DNA of 64,000 nt from the NCBI GenBank assembly GCA_014529385.2, contig CM043966.1, positions 39,926,037 to 39,990,036 of the forward strand. The letters run 5' to 3'. A program made the position numbers and the translations under genes. Shown here piece after piece: positions 32,646-44,571 of the stretch. The notes beneath the pieces were generated by a model. The model did not search any database. It was not told where the DNA came from and worked only from the letters and a program-made list of their open reading frames with translations. Numbering within the stretch: position 1 is the first letter of the stretch; every line of letters starts with the position of its first letter. Source of the DNA: Adiantum capillus-veneris (Eukaryota > Streptophyta > Polypodiopsida > Polypodiales > Pteridaceae).

Positions 32646-34043
32646 TTAAGTTTTTGGAATCTGTTGTCCCTTGATTTGAGCCTCCACCAAAGGCACTATA
32701 TCCTTGAGACCATATGCTTTGATTACACTTACTAGCTTACTTCGCTTTGCCCTCATGCTCACCATTTTTGACCATTGTCGTCGAAGCTTTGGGGAGATAT
32801 GAAGTAGTTGTGGCCAAGTAATCTTTGGTCCTTGAGAACTCACATCAGTTGTCAAGTCATAAGGTTGTGTCCGAGATCCCATAGGGAAATCAGAAATGTC
32901 AATTTGAGACCTAGTACGGGTCTTTCTCTTCTTGGCTTCATCTTTAGTTGCCCGAGATGTACTTGCTTCATTGCTTGCATCCTTGCTTGTTTCTTTACCT
33001 ACTTCTTCTTGGACACGCACACGTTTGATAGGCATTGTAGCCACTTCATCTATCTTCATCTTCCCTTTAGCTATTTCTTCCTGGTTGCTTCTGCCCTTGA
33101 GGACCTCCTCCATCCTTATGATGCTCACATTTGGTTGAGTAGCAGGTGCTTGAGCTCTAGCACGGGGTGGACTTACTTGTTGTCGAGGACCTCTGACAGG
33201 GTAGTCATATCTTCTGGGATGAGGGCAATTATACATGCCGTGGCCATTTTCCCCACAATTGTAACACAACATTTCCCTTGCTTGACGTCGCATTGGTGGC
33301 CGATTCCCACCATTTCCCTCAATAGGCCTTCTTGCACCCTGCACAAGATTTACTCTCAACCCCTCTAGCTGGTTTGTGAGATTGTTTATTTGTTGGAGCA
33401 TATCTTCTTGTTGACCTCTATTGAGGTCTGGTGCATTAGGCACATTTGGAGGTATGTGAGAAGCTTCCATAGTTGTGATATTGCCTCCCAAAGCTAGCTG
33501 GCCAGCTTGGGCTTGATAGAGAATCTTTCTATTCTTTTCCCTAGCAATTCTTAAGGCATCTTCAAAAGCATTTGGAAATTTGCTCTTTACCTTCTCCCTT
33601 AGCAAGGGGTACAAACCTGAGATAAATCGATCCTTTTGGAGGCAATTGGGAGCTCGCTCACCAGGGTTTAGTGAGTCTGACCATTGCCCCCAAAGTTTCA
33701 GAAAACCTTCCTCATAGGTTGCATAACCATGAGGGTCAACTTGATGAAGGGACAGAAGCCGTTGCCATAGTTCTTCTGCCGAATTGGATTGTTGAAATCT
33801 TCGTAGGAAAGCCACCTTCAATCCCTCCCAATCAATTCTTTGGGTTGGATCTAGAGCCTGGAACCATACCCTAGCTTCTTCTTTGAGCACCAAAGGAAAA
33901 GCTCTCAATTTCAATGCTTCGTCATCCCTCCCAAAGACAAGGAAAGCCATCTCCAAGTTATCCAAAAAATCCCCAGCATTTTTCCCACTACGCCCAAAAA
34001 TTTTTGGGAAAGCCATCATAAAAGTGGGTTGCCTTCCTCTCAA
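32646..34043 (-). CDS. Nested gypsy Gag
   Basis: 465-residue Gag. Retrotrans_gag region: FDNLEMAF-like start FLDNLEMAFLVFG, WFQALDPTQRIDWEGLKVAFLRRF, ATYEEGFLKLWGQW, RFISGLYPLLREKVKSKFP. The zinc knuckle CYNCGENGHGMYNC has the classical C-x2-C-x4-H-x4-C form at about residue 260. The C-terminal third is basic and Arg/Lys-rich. The first real ATG is a few codons in (near 34019). It ends in TAA at 32646-32648; protease continues in the same frame, so either a mutation or a programmed readthrough site separates Gag from Pol. Confidence 0.9.
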   Translation of the reverse strand: MRGRQPTFMMAFPKIFGRSGKNAGDFLDNLEMAFLVFGRDDEALKLRAFPLVLKEEARVWFQALDPTQRIDWEGLKVAFLRRFQQSNSAEELWQRLLSLHQVDPHGYATYEEGFLKLWGQWSDSLNPGERAPNCLQKDRFISGLYPLLREKVKSKFPNAFEDALRIAREKNRKILYQAQAGQLALGGNITTMEASHIPPNVPNAPDLNRGQQEDMLQQINNLTNQLEGLRVNLVQGARRPIEGNGGNRPPMRRQAREMLCYNCGENGHGMYNCPHPRRYDYPVRGPRQQVSPPRARAQAPATQPNVSIIRMEEVLKGRSNQEEIAKGKMKIDEVATMPIKRVRVQEEVGKETSKDASNEASTSRATKDEAKKRKTRTRSQIDISDFPMGSRTQPYDLTTDVSSQGPKITWPQLLHISPKLRRQWSKMVSMRAKRSKLVSVIKAYGLKDIVPLVEAQIKGQQIPKT

Positions 34044-34463
34044 TACAGCACAAAGATGAAAACTTCTAGGCCCAAATCATATCTTATTAAGGGTAGAATA
34101 AATGGATTGATAGATGCATTAATCTCAGCTGGACGACGAGGGCCTAGTAAGTCCCTTATGATGTTTTGGAACCTAAGCTTTGTGCTAGCTATTATATGCA
34201 CAGTTTGTCTAGCAAGAGGTTGGAAAGGTCCATATAAATCCCTATGATTCATGGAGTATGCTTAAAGCAAGATGAAGATGTGAACATAAAAAATACTCCA
34301 AAATAGGAAATATTATAGGGTCAGGGGACAACAATATCTCTCTCAACCTCTCAGCTCCAAAATAGAAGACCAATCTTTGTTGGAAAAAAATCTTTCTATC
34401 AATGTGCACATTCACCCTAATATTCTGAACTGATTGAAAGTTGTAGAAAATGGGATTATTCAT
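34040..34463 (-). pseudogene. Region between 5' ORF and gag, nested gypsy
   Basis: Two short overlapping frames. The one ending at 34242 is in the same frame as the 5' ORF at 34497-35000 and carries FQNIIRDLLGPRRPAEINAS- or FFQQRLVFYFGAERLREI-like stretches. It may be the decayed end of the 5' ORF or the start of Gag. No family recognised. Confidence 0.35.
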
Positions 34464-34496
34464 TGGTGCATTAAATACAAACTTCCATGAAGCACT

Positions 34497-35000
34497 TCAT
34501 TGAAGTTGAGCTCTCTTGGATCCCACCATTTGAGAGATGCGAAGAATTTGCTCACCAGTGATTAGCCTAGCTTTGGTGTGACCATCTTCAGCTTTGTAGA
34601 GTTCATAGGGTTCGATGGCTACCCTCTCAACCACCTTGAGCCTTCTTGCTAGTAGTAGTTGGAGTGCATCACCATATGTAGCCTCTTGCCAATACTGCAC
34701 CCCATTGATGTGTAGCTCCCCCTCCAAAAACTTGTTAATTCCCGAGTTTGAGAGTGCTTTCACCACCTGAAGTCGAGGCTTCAAAGGAAGTGTCTTCATA
34801 CTAGACACAAAGCACTCAACACAATTTTTTGACCTAGGGACTTGATGACTACAAGATTTTCCTTGAAGCAAAGAAGGGTGTGTGTAGTTAACTCTCTTTA
34901 CCCGCATACGTGCCATTTGTCGATAAAGACGCTTCTTTTCTCGAGCTTCTTGGGGAGACCATAGTGGAAGTCTCGGAGAATTTGATGGATCTTCCTTCAT
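34497..35000 (-). CDS. Extra 5' ORF of the nested gypsy
   Basis: 167-residue ORF from ATG at 35000, 50 bp inside the 5' LTR and upstream of gag. It is basic in its first half (SPQEAREKKRLYRQMARMRVKRV) and contains CVECFVSSMKTLPLKPRL and GELHINGVQYWQEATYGDALQLLLARRLKVVE. No known domain. Its position, right behind the PBS, is unusual for gypsy elements, in which gag normally comes first. It could be an accessory protein or a detached N-terminus of Gag. Confidence 0.5.
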   Translation of the reverse strand: MKEDPSNSPRLPLWSPQEAREKKRLYRQMARMRVKRVNYTHPSLLQGKSCSHQVPRSKNCVECFVSSMKTLPLKPRLQVVKALSNSGINKFLEGELHINGVQYWQEATYGDALQLLLARRLKVVERVAIEPYELYKAEDGHTKARLITGEQILRISQMVGSKRAQLQ

Positions 35001-35025
35001 AGGATTGATAGAGCGCTGCTTGAGA

Positions 35026-35050
35026 ATTCCTCAGTGGGGGCACCAATTTA
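35026..35050 (-). promoter_or_regulatory. Probable primer-binding site of the nested gypsy
   Basis: Minus strand TAAATTGGTGCCCCCACTGA right after the LTR end. Position fits a PBS; the tRNA is not identified. Confidence 0.5.
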
Positions 35051-36588
<1,538 letters not shown>

Positions 36589-37204
36589 CCAGGAAGCCTG
36601 TGTCTTGCCGAGGGTCTGGGACTAGTTAGATTTAGTTAAGTAGGATGATGTGGAGCTATGGTTTTTTGGTTTTGAGTGCTTGTTATGGTTGTGTACAAAT
36701 AGTGTAGAAAAACTCTGTAAAAACGCAGAATAAACAAAAAGAAGAAACAATAAGACTATTTGCTTGCCTTGAAAGAAAAACCCACACCATATACTCTTTA
36801 AGGGGGTCAAAAGAGTAGACATTGGAATTTATGATCCAACGCTTGAGAAAACATAAAAATTGCGACAAAAACCAACAAAAAGAAACAGGTGATTGTCATA
36901 AGAAAACACTAAGTGAACCTAAAGAGGCCAAGAAGAGATATAACCACTAGCCTAGGGTAAACTGATTGTGTCATGTGATACAACTAATATTCACAAGCTT
37001 AAGATGAAGTGTCATCAAATTTGCATCACTTTAAGTGCATTTGAGTTGTGAATTGCCATAGAAAAGTGAAATTTGTAAAGTGCTTGAGTCTAAGGTCAAA
37101 ATAAGTCCAAACTTCATAAAACTTGAGGGATAGACTTATATGGGCTCAGAGAACACAACTGTCCAAAAACAGACAAAAAATCAGATCCCAATTGCTCTGT
37201 GGTG
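36589..37204 (+). other. Leader of element B, continued after the nested gypsy
   Basis: Noncoding. Resumes the leader interrupted at 27151 (CCAG duplication) and runs to the palindrome array. AT-rich; no gene seen. Confidence 0.6.
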
Positions 37205-37816
37205 AGTCTATCACGATAGACTGGTGAATTTGGAGATTGACTAACAACTGGAAAAACCCTTTATACCACAGGTTTAACACATCAATACAAGGGTGCTCAC
37301 AAAAATTGAGTGAATTTGAACACCATCTTGACCAAAAAACTTCAAAACTGGTGATTTAGAGTCTGAATTTAGAGACATGGGCAAGAAGGCTTTGACCAAA
37401 TGTCCAAACAGTGCAAAAACTTGTCAATGCACTACACAGGGAGTGGGTGAACCAGCTGTGGAGATAACTTGTGAAAAATGCCAACAGTGGAGAACTTGCT
37501 GAGTCTATCGCGATAGACTAGGGAAGCTACTGCTGAGGACCTTATTTTTCAAATTCCCCCTAGGGAGAGATTTAGAAGAGCCTATATAGCATACACACCA
37601 AATTTCAAGGTATTTAGATCACTGAAAGTGAATCTAAAGCCCAGATAGAGAATCAGGCTCTGACCAAAATACTAAAATTGGACCAAAACCCAAACCAAGT
37701 GTCCAAACTTCATAAAAATTAAGGGATAGACTATAGATAGTAAGAGGAATCAAAGGTGAAGTCACAATTTTAAATTGACTTATGCTGAGCAATCTGTCAG
37801 TCTATCGCGATAGACT
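37205..37816. repeat. Leader palindrome array of element B (18-bp sites)
   Basis: Three 18-bp palindromes, AGTCTATCG plus its reverse complement, at 37205-37222 (one central change), 37502-37519 and 37799-37816 (both perfect). Start-to-start spacing is exactly 297 and 297 bp. They lie in the leader, about 0.75 kb after the PBS if the nested gypsy is discounted. The same palindrome makes the second array of this element at 47952-48652. Confidence 0.9.
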
Positions 37817-38031
37817 CTAAAAGTGGTGATTCAGACAATTTTTGCAACTTGTGACTATACTGCTAGAACATACTCTTCACATAGATCCCAGCCATCATTT
37901 CAGATTTGAAATTGGACCACCACAAGACTAACTAAGTGGTTGTTGTACAAATTGTTCCGTTGTTGACATATGGAATGAATCTTGACAACAGACACAAGGT
38001 GGAAGATGTTAGACAAGCACAAAATTAAACA

Positions 38032-38943
38032 ATGCTTGCGGGAAGAATGTACCATCATGGAAACGATGGGATTCTAAGGTTGTGTATAGAACCAGAGGAG
38101 TATGACGCGTATCTAGAGGAGGACCATATACAAACAGGGAGATTCCATCGAGGAAATCAAATGACCTATGAATGATTAAGAAGACTTGGAGTGTATTGGC
38201 CTGGAATGGCAGGCAATGTAGCTAATTACATCAACAAATGAAACTTTTGCACATCCAATACCACTATGGATTATGCCACATTATACCAAGTGACAATAGC
38301 ACCCGCATGGAGTCATGCTATTGTGGAATATTTGACTAATAAGGAGTTGCCAGGAGATTGGTCTAAAGCCAGACAAAAGGCTTTACAAATCGAAGCGAAT
38401 AGGTATACCCTCATTAGTGAACAATTGTATAAAAGAGGAACTGATGACCATTTGAGGTTAGTTCCTCATGAAAATGACTAGTTTCCATTATAGGAACAGG
38501 CTCATGCAGGCATAGCAGGAGGTCATTTTTCAGCGGAGAGAAATGTAAAAATCATTATGATTGCAAGCATATGGTGGCCGACCATGATTCAAGATGCAGC
38601 AGAATTCGTGAAAAGGTGTGATGAATGTCAACGCACTAAGGTACCAGTTAAAAGAGACAAAATTCCTTTAAGAGCAATGATGAGTGCTCGAGCATTCGCT
38701 AATGGGGATTGAACTTTGTTGGTCCTATTACTCCACCAGCTTATCGTTCACAAGCACAATACATCATAGTGGCCACGGATTACATGACCAAATGGGTGGA
38801 AGTAAAAGTCACAATGAAAGCAGACGCTAGAACCACGGCACAATTCTTATATGAATATGTGTTTACACGTTATGGCCTTCCAATCGAGCTGGTGAGTGAT
38901 AGAGGGACACACTTTGTAAATGAAGTTATCGAACTTCTCTTAA
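38032..38943 (+). pseudogene. Element B integrase, N-terminal half with two zinc-binding domains
   Basis: Two successive integrase-type H2C2 domains. The first (38032-38255) reads MYHHGNDGILRLC...DHIQTGRFHRG...RRLGVYWPGMAGNVANYI...NFC, with a TGA where its first Cys is expected. The second (about 38430-38640) reads LYKRGTDDHLRLV...AHAGIAGGHFSAE...WWPTMIQDAAEFVKRCDECQRTK. The catalytic core starts WGLNFVGPI, where the usual first Asp is Asn, then ATDYMTKWVEV and ELVSDRGTHFVNE. In-frame stops and a frameshift near 38700 make it a pseudogene. The TIR element at 38944 interrupts it in the codon after IELL. Confidence 0.8.
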
Positions 38944-40298
38944 CACTAGGTTGGTAATGGGACACTTTTATGTCCTGGGACACTTTTATGTCCCGGGACA
39001 CTTTTATGTCCTGTTAAGTGACCATTTTCCTTGAATTATGTCAAGAGTTTCAAAATGGATTTTGAGGTGCTATCTGTCTAGAAAGTTGTCTCATGAGCTG
39101 AAAAAAACTCGACATTTTTTTGGAATATCAATTCCATCTTTAACCTTGTCCTTGCACAACATTTCACAACCTAAACTGTGTGAAAAAATGGGTCCTGTTT
39201 TTGGCTTTTTCAACTTTTTGCAATCATACCACTCTAGAATTCATGTTTGTGAGGTCTATAATTCTAGAGAACTATCTTTAGTAGTCCTCAACATGTCCTG
39301 ATGCTTCTAGGGAGAAATAAATGTTAAAGTTGTAAGTTATGACCAAATTACAGAAATTGTCAAATCCTGTTTTTTAGCCAATTTTAGCTCTTCTATGATT
39401 TTTTTGGTGGCTTTCATGATATTTAAATGCAGTTTTGATTTTCTATGTCGCATATTGTAACATAAAGCTAATATTCCTTGAGTTTTGGGGCACGTAATAC
39501 CCTATTTTGCATAGTAGACAACGATGGTTGATTTTTTCATTATAGAAGAAAACGAAACATCCTAGTATATCAAGTATAGCTTTTTCAATATTGTTAGTTT
39601 CTTGTGACAACTACATGCATTCTGTAGGTAGTAACCATATCTAGTCATAAGGATCAAATTTGGCTAGATATTAAATAGCTTTTATGGGATTCTACAACTC
39701 ATAATGTTGAACCCAGTTTTTTCATGTTTGTTGTATTTAACACTTCATCTTTGTCCCCAAGATTCCCCTTGGTAAGAGATGTATTATTCTTTTGACATGC
39801 TCCATGGATCCTTATGAACCTAAAGGACAATAGGGAACTAAGAAAACATGCATATATTATTTGTATTGAGCGTGGCTATAGAAACTTTGATAATAGGTTT
39901 GCAGAATGGTAAAAATTTCACTTTTTTGTACCTATTTCTTTTGGCAAAACAAAAAATAGTGAGTGAGAAGCAATCATATAGTCTCATCACCAACCCATTG
40001 AAGTTAACTAGGGAATTTATCTCAAGTCCTACAAAAATCCCTAATCTTATTTTTATGCAACAAAACGTAAGAAATGACTGTTTTGATGAAAATCTACTAG
40101 TCCATCAACTTTGGAGGCTTGGTGTGACCAAAAGATGAGAAATTTTACAAGTTTCTTATTTTTTCCATGTGTAGTAGGCCTTGAACTATAACCTCATGAA
40201 AGGATTTTACAAAATGAGTGGATCTACTATGGTTTTGGAGGTTTTTTTCAAAACCCTGAAAGGACACTTTTATGTCCTGTTAGGTTATCAACCTAGTG
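38944..40298 (+). mobile_element. TTAA-flanked TIR element
   Basis: 1355 bp with terminal inverted repeats CACTAGGTTGGTAA / TTATCAACCTAGTG, flanked by TTAA on both sides (38940-38943, 40299-40302). Removing it with one TTAA restores the integrase frame around LLNEFMVIHHKSAPYHPQDNG. TTAA fits piggyBac-like insertion; a TA duplication (Tc1/mariner-like) is also possible because the ends extend the symmetry. No transposase ORF, so non-autonomous. A 17-bp tandem motif GGGACACTTTTATGTCC is repeated three times at 38958-39016. Confidence 0.75.
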
Positions 40299-40925
40299 TT
40301 AAATGAGTTTATGGTAATTCATCACAAATCTGCACCCTACCATCCACAAGACAATGGCCAAGCAGAAGCGACCAACAAAATATTGTGCACAATTCTTACG
40401 AAGCTGGTTAGTGAAACAAGAACGGACTGGGATTAAATGCTATATTCAGCATTGTGGGCTTATCGAGTTGCATATAAAACACACTCAATGCTACATCATT
40501 TAATATGGTATATGGGTTAAATGCAATATTGCCTATTGAATTTTTGATTCCCACACTAAGGGTAGCCAAACTGTTGGACTAGATGGGGCATGAGATTTCA
40601 GAACGGTTAGATGACCTTGAAAAATTAGATGAGTTACGACTCAATGCGGTAGCAGCCATTTATGCAAAAAAAAGACAACAGAAAGAGTTTTTTGACAAAC
40701 ATGTCAAAAACAAGGACTTTAAAACGAACGACTATGTCTTAGTATACACCCTTAAACAGCATGCCAAGAAGCTAAAGAAAACAGGAATGATCCAAGAAAT
40801 ATCGTCTAGCAAAGTAGTAAAACTGTCGACACTAGATGGAAAATAAATGCCGAATTGGATTAGTGGGTGTCGTTTGAAAAAGTATCATCTACCTTTAACT
40901 CCGGGAATGTTGTTTCAATTGCATT
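40299..40925 (+). pseudogene. Element B integrase, C-terminal half
   Basis: Continues after the TIR element: FMVIHHKSAPYHPQDNGQAEATNKILCTIL, with the catalytic Glu, then WAYRVAYKTH, decaying to KKRQQKEFFDKHVKNKDFKTNDYVLVYTLKQHAKK and KKYHLPLTPG. The frame is broken between 40440 and 40580. Confidence 0.75.
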
Positions 40926-41029
40926 ACAACAAAGCCTAAAGACAGGAACAACAACGAATTTAGGACCAAGCACAACAAGAAGCCAAGGAACGCATTGCTA
41001 AGCGAAAGCAATTTCTAAGGACAATAAAC

Positions 41030-41739
41030 ATGGTCACACCAATGATGACTGAAGAATATCCTCTTTCGACATTCCGAACAATCGAAGCAGATATACAAAG
41101 AGAAGAATTAGCAATGACAATAACAGAATTTATGGCTCAGGAAAAAAGCACCATTGACAACTTGGAAAATACGTGGTGTAGTCCTTACATAAAATCTTAT
41201 GCAGACACAGAACAAGTTGAAATCTATGCATTGCTTGACACTGGGGCAAAATTGAGTGTCATTAGCTTTGAGCTCTTTCAAAAACTTGGACCAATAAGGA
41301 AATTCCCAGAGACACACAGGTTGAAAGTAGCATCGGGTGATGAGGTGACCACGTTGTGGTCTCTTATGTTACCAATCACAGTGCAGGGACACACGTACAC
41401 TAACAAGTTCCATGTACTGCCACCAATTAGATCAGGAATGCCGTGTATCTTAGCAGTGTCATGGATGAAAGCTAACAGGGTAGTCATTGATTTGGATACT
41501 AATGAAGCATTGTTCAGAAATGAAAACTTTTCAGAACCCTTCTTATCATATGATAAATATATGTCAATGTGGAGACAGAAGTCAATACATCCGCAAAGCA
41601 TTGACCAACAACAAACAAAGTTTACATGTCAAGAAATGTATTATCAAAAATCAACAATCATACAGGGAACCAGGCAAGTTTGGGTACGACGGACAGATCT
41701 AGACGAGGCACAATTTCATCAAGGGCGGAAATATCAAGT
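41030..41739 (+). pseudogene. Element B protease-like domain downstream of integrase
   Basis: Retropepsin-like domain placed after the integrase. Motifs: IYALLDTGAKLSVISFELFQKLG (LDTGA active site), then LMLPITVQGHTYTNKFHVLPP, and CILAVSWMKANRVVIDLD in place of ILGxDWM. A protease normally precedes RT in gypsy elements, so this position is unusual. It may be a second protease, or the only coding remnant of a related element. It runs into the start of the WxPK region (GTRQVWVRRTDLDEA, KYQVW). At about 41740 the sequence jumps into copia pol. Confidence 0.65.
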
Positions 41740-43396
41740 TTGGCGGGTTATGTGACAGTTTTTGGGAACAGCGCTTGGAAGATCTCCAAAGGTTCGATGA
41801 CTGTAGCACATGGAAGCAAGTCAGAAACTCTGTACACTTTACATGTTTCAGAGGTTAAAAACCATGTAATTAATGTGATTGAGCAGCCAAGTGTGTCACT
41901 GTGGCATCGTAGGTTGGGACATATGTCAAAAAGAGGAATGGAAATACTTTCTCATTATGGTTATTTGCCTGGCTTTTCATTTCAAGATTTCGAGTTTTGT
42001 GAGCATTGTGTTTATGGTAAGCAAACACAGGAACCGCACAGATCAAAGAGGAATCGTAGGGACGAACGGTTAGCTCTTGTACACAGTGATCTATGCGGAC
42101 CAATGCCTAGTTTGTCACTAGGGGGAGCAGCGTACTTTTGTACATTCATAGATGACTATTCTCGCAAAGTATGGGTTTACTTCTTGAAGCACAAGGATGA
42201 GGTGCTCAAGGTCTTTAAGACATTCTTGCAGCTAGTGGAGAATCAGAGTGGTCAGACGCTGAAGTGCTTGAGAACTGACAATGGTGGAGAGTACGTTTCC
42301 AAAGCTTTTCAAGACTTTTGTGAAGCAAAAGGGATTAAGCGGGAACTTACTGCACCATATAATCCTTCACAGAATGGGGTTGCAGAACGTATGAATAGGA
42401 CCATACAAGAGAAGGTCAGAAGCATGTTGTCAAATGCTGAGTTGCCTGATGGATTTTGGGCGGAAGCAGTGGCTACAGCAGTCCATTTGATCAACAGGTC
42501 TCCTAGTAGGGTTCTGGATAAGAGTGCACTGGCCGAGATGCTATGGACAGGCAAGGCACCTTCGTATAAGCATCTCAGAGTCTTTGGTTGTGAAGCTTAT
42601 AGCCATATTCCTAAGGAGTTCAGAAATAAGTTAGAACCAAAGAGCAAGAAGTGTATATTTCTTGGCTACGGAGAATCGGGCGAGATGGGTTACCGGCTTT
42701 GGGATCCTGAGTCCAGAAAGCTTATTTGTAGCAATGATGTGCATTTCAATGAAGCCAAGTTTCACGCTAAGCCAGAGAAGACAGAGGAGATCAGAAGAGT
42801 TGTCTTCAGGGAAGATGGACCTAGTGCTAGCACATCAAGACAGCATGGTCAGGCTCAAGAACAGCCTATAGTGGCTAGAGAGGCAGAATCAATTGTGGTG
42901 AGACGTTCTGAGCGTGTCTCCAAACCACCTGATCGTTATGTGCCATCTCTAAATTATGTCATGCTCACAGATTGCGGAGAACCATCTTGTTACAAGGAAG
43001 CATTACAAGTGGTTGACTCAAAAAAATGGCAGTTGGCCATGCAGTCAGAGATGACAGCTCTGCATAAAAACCAGACATGGAAGTTGGTTAAATTATCACA
43101 GGGCAAAAAGGCTCTACCTTGTAAATGGGTTTACAGGTATAAGATCACCGCTCATGATAGTCAGCCAAAGTACAAAGCAAGGCTTGTTGCCAAGGGCTTT
43201 AAGCAAGAACAAGGCATTGACTTTGATGAAGTCTTCTCTCCAGTGGTCAAGATGACTACATTGAGATGCTTTCTTGCATTGGTTGCTATATTGGATTTGG
43301 TGTTGCACCAAACGGATGTCAAGACAGCGTTCTTGCATGGTGATTTAGATGTGGAAATTTACATGCAGCAGCCAGAAGGGTTTGTTGAGAAAGCCG
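41740..43396 (+). pseudogene. Copia polyprotein, integrase and start of RT
   Basis: Open for about 550 residues without a stop. GAG-pre-integrase/INT zinc region: WHRRLGHMSKRGMEIL...CEHCVYGKQ. The core triad is in LVHSDLCGP / FIDDYSRKVWVYF, LRTDNGGEYVS and PSQNGVAERMNRTIQ. RT begins WQLAMQSEMTALHKNQTWKLV, CKWVYRYK...ARLVAKGFKQEQGIDFDEVFSPV, and stops at YMQQPEGFVEK. It is cut at both ends by rearrangement joints, not by stops: the preceding coding part is at 43397 (minus) and the following at 50933 (plus). Confidence 0.9.
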
Positions 43397-44571
43397 TCAT
43401 CCAACTTCCCTGTACTAATCAAGCTCTTTCGGATTGCTGGAACATGTCTGACATTCTTGATCCATAAAGAAGAGCCATTCTGAAACTTCAACTGCACATA
43501 TCCCACTCCAAGTATGTCACAAACCTGCTCATTGCCAAGTCTGACATAATCTTTAGTAGCCACATATGATGTAAACCACTCTTTGTGCGGAGAAACATGT
43601 AAAGATTCCCCTGAGTCGATAATCCAATCACTCATAGCATGTCCATCCTCTGCAGTCAAGAAAACAGAATCAAGATTGCTTGTAAGGAAGATGTCACCAG
43701 CTGCTATACCAGAATCACTGTCTGAACCAGATCCTGTGACATTCACCTCTTCAATCTTCACTAAACTCTTCTTTTCATCTTGCTCAGAACTTTTTGTTTT
43801 GCCTTTTTCTTGTTTCCACTTCGTACAGTCTCGCTTCATGTGACCCTTCTTGCCATAATGGTAGCATTCTATGTCATCCTTTGACTTTGAATCACGAGAC
43901 TTACTTCGGTTTTGTGCCTTCTTACCCTTCTTCTCTTTAAACTGTTGTCTCCCTCGAACGACCAAAGCACTATTGCCTTTGCCTTTGTCAATGTTCTTCC
44001 TGTTCACTTCCTCTGTGAGCAAGCTGCCTTCTACATTGGCACTTGTAAGACCTTCTGGCACGACAGAATTACTTAACGCTGTACGAAAAGTATCCCAACT
44101 GTCTGGCAAAGTGATTAAGAGAAACATAGCCTTCACTGAATCTGGAAAGACTATCTCCTGTGCTGTTAACTGGCTGAAAATTGTGTGAAATTCATTCAGA
44201 TGATTTGACATGGCTGTCCCTTCCTTCATCTTCAAATCCACCAATTTCTTGAGCCAGTAAATCTGAGAAGCAGCACTTTGTTTCTCGTACATACCACATA
44301 GCTTTTGCCATACGCCATACGCTGTAGTCTCTTCTGCTACGTTGAAGTAAACATTTTTTGCCAGTGTCAGCATGATTGTGGAACAAGCTAACTCGTCAAG
44401 CTCTTCCCACTCATCTTCAGCCATACCTTCTGGTCTCTCCCCTTTGAGCTTCAGTGGCTTCAATTGTTTTTTCTGCACCAAAACCTGCCAAATTTGCTTC
44501 TTCCAGAATGGAAAGTTTGTGCCATCCAGCTTCTTTATGTTGTAAAGAGACTCACTTTGAGAAGATGCCAT
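43397..44571 (-). pseudogene. Copia Gag and protease start, inverted
   Basis: Copia Gag from ATG 44571 on the minus strand. UBN2-type region: LDGTNFPFWKKQIWQVL, LACSTIMLTLAKNVYFNV, VWQKLCGMYEKQSAASQIYWLKKLVDLKM. The zinc knuckle reads CYHYGKKGHMKRDC, with Tyr in place of the second Cys, probably inactive. The protease active site is in DWIIDSGESLHVSPHKEWFTSY. It ends at ISTGKLDD next to a joint at about 43396, and the next residues of the protein resume at 41740 on the plus strand. There are no stops inside, which is unusual given the rearrangement. Confidence 0.88.

Noticed and set aside
32808-33368. Plus-strand 186-residue ORF
   Set aside because: Antisense shadow of the nested gypsy gag; no family match and hydrophobic composition typical of antisense frames.
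38944-40298. CACTA transposon
   Set aside because: Ends begin CACTA, but 3-bp flanks do not match (TAA against TTA), while TTAA or TA do; no CACTA transposase.
43583-44188. Plus-strand ORFs of 86 and 105 residues
   Set aside because: Antisense to the copia gag on the minus strand.
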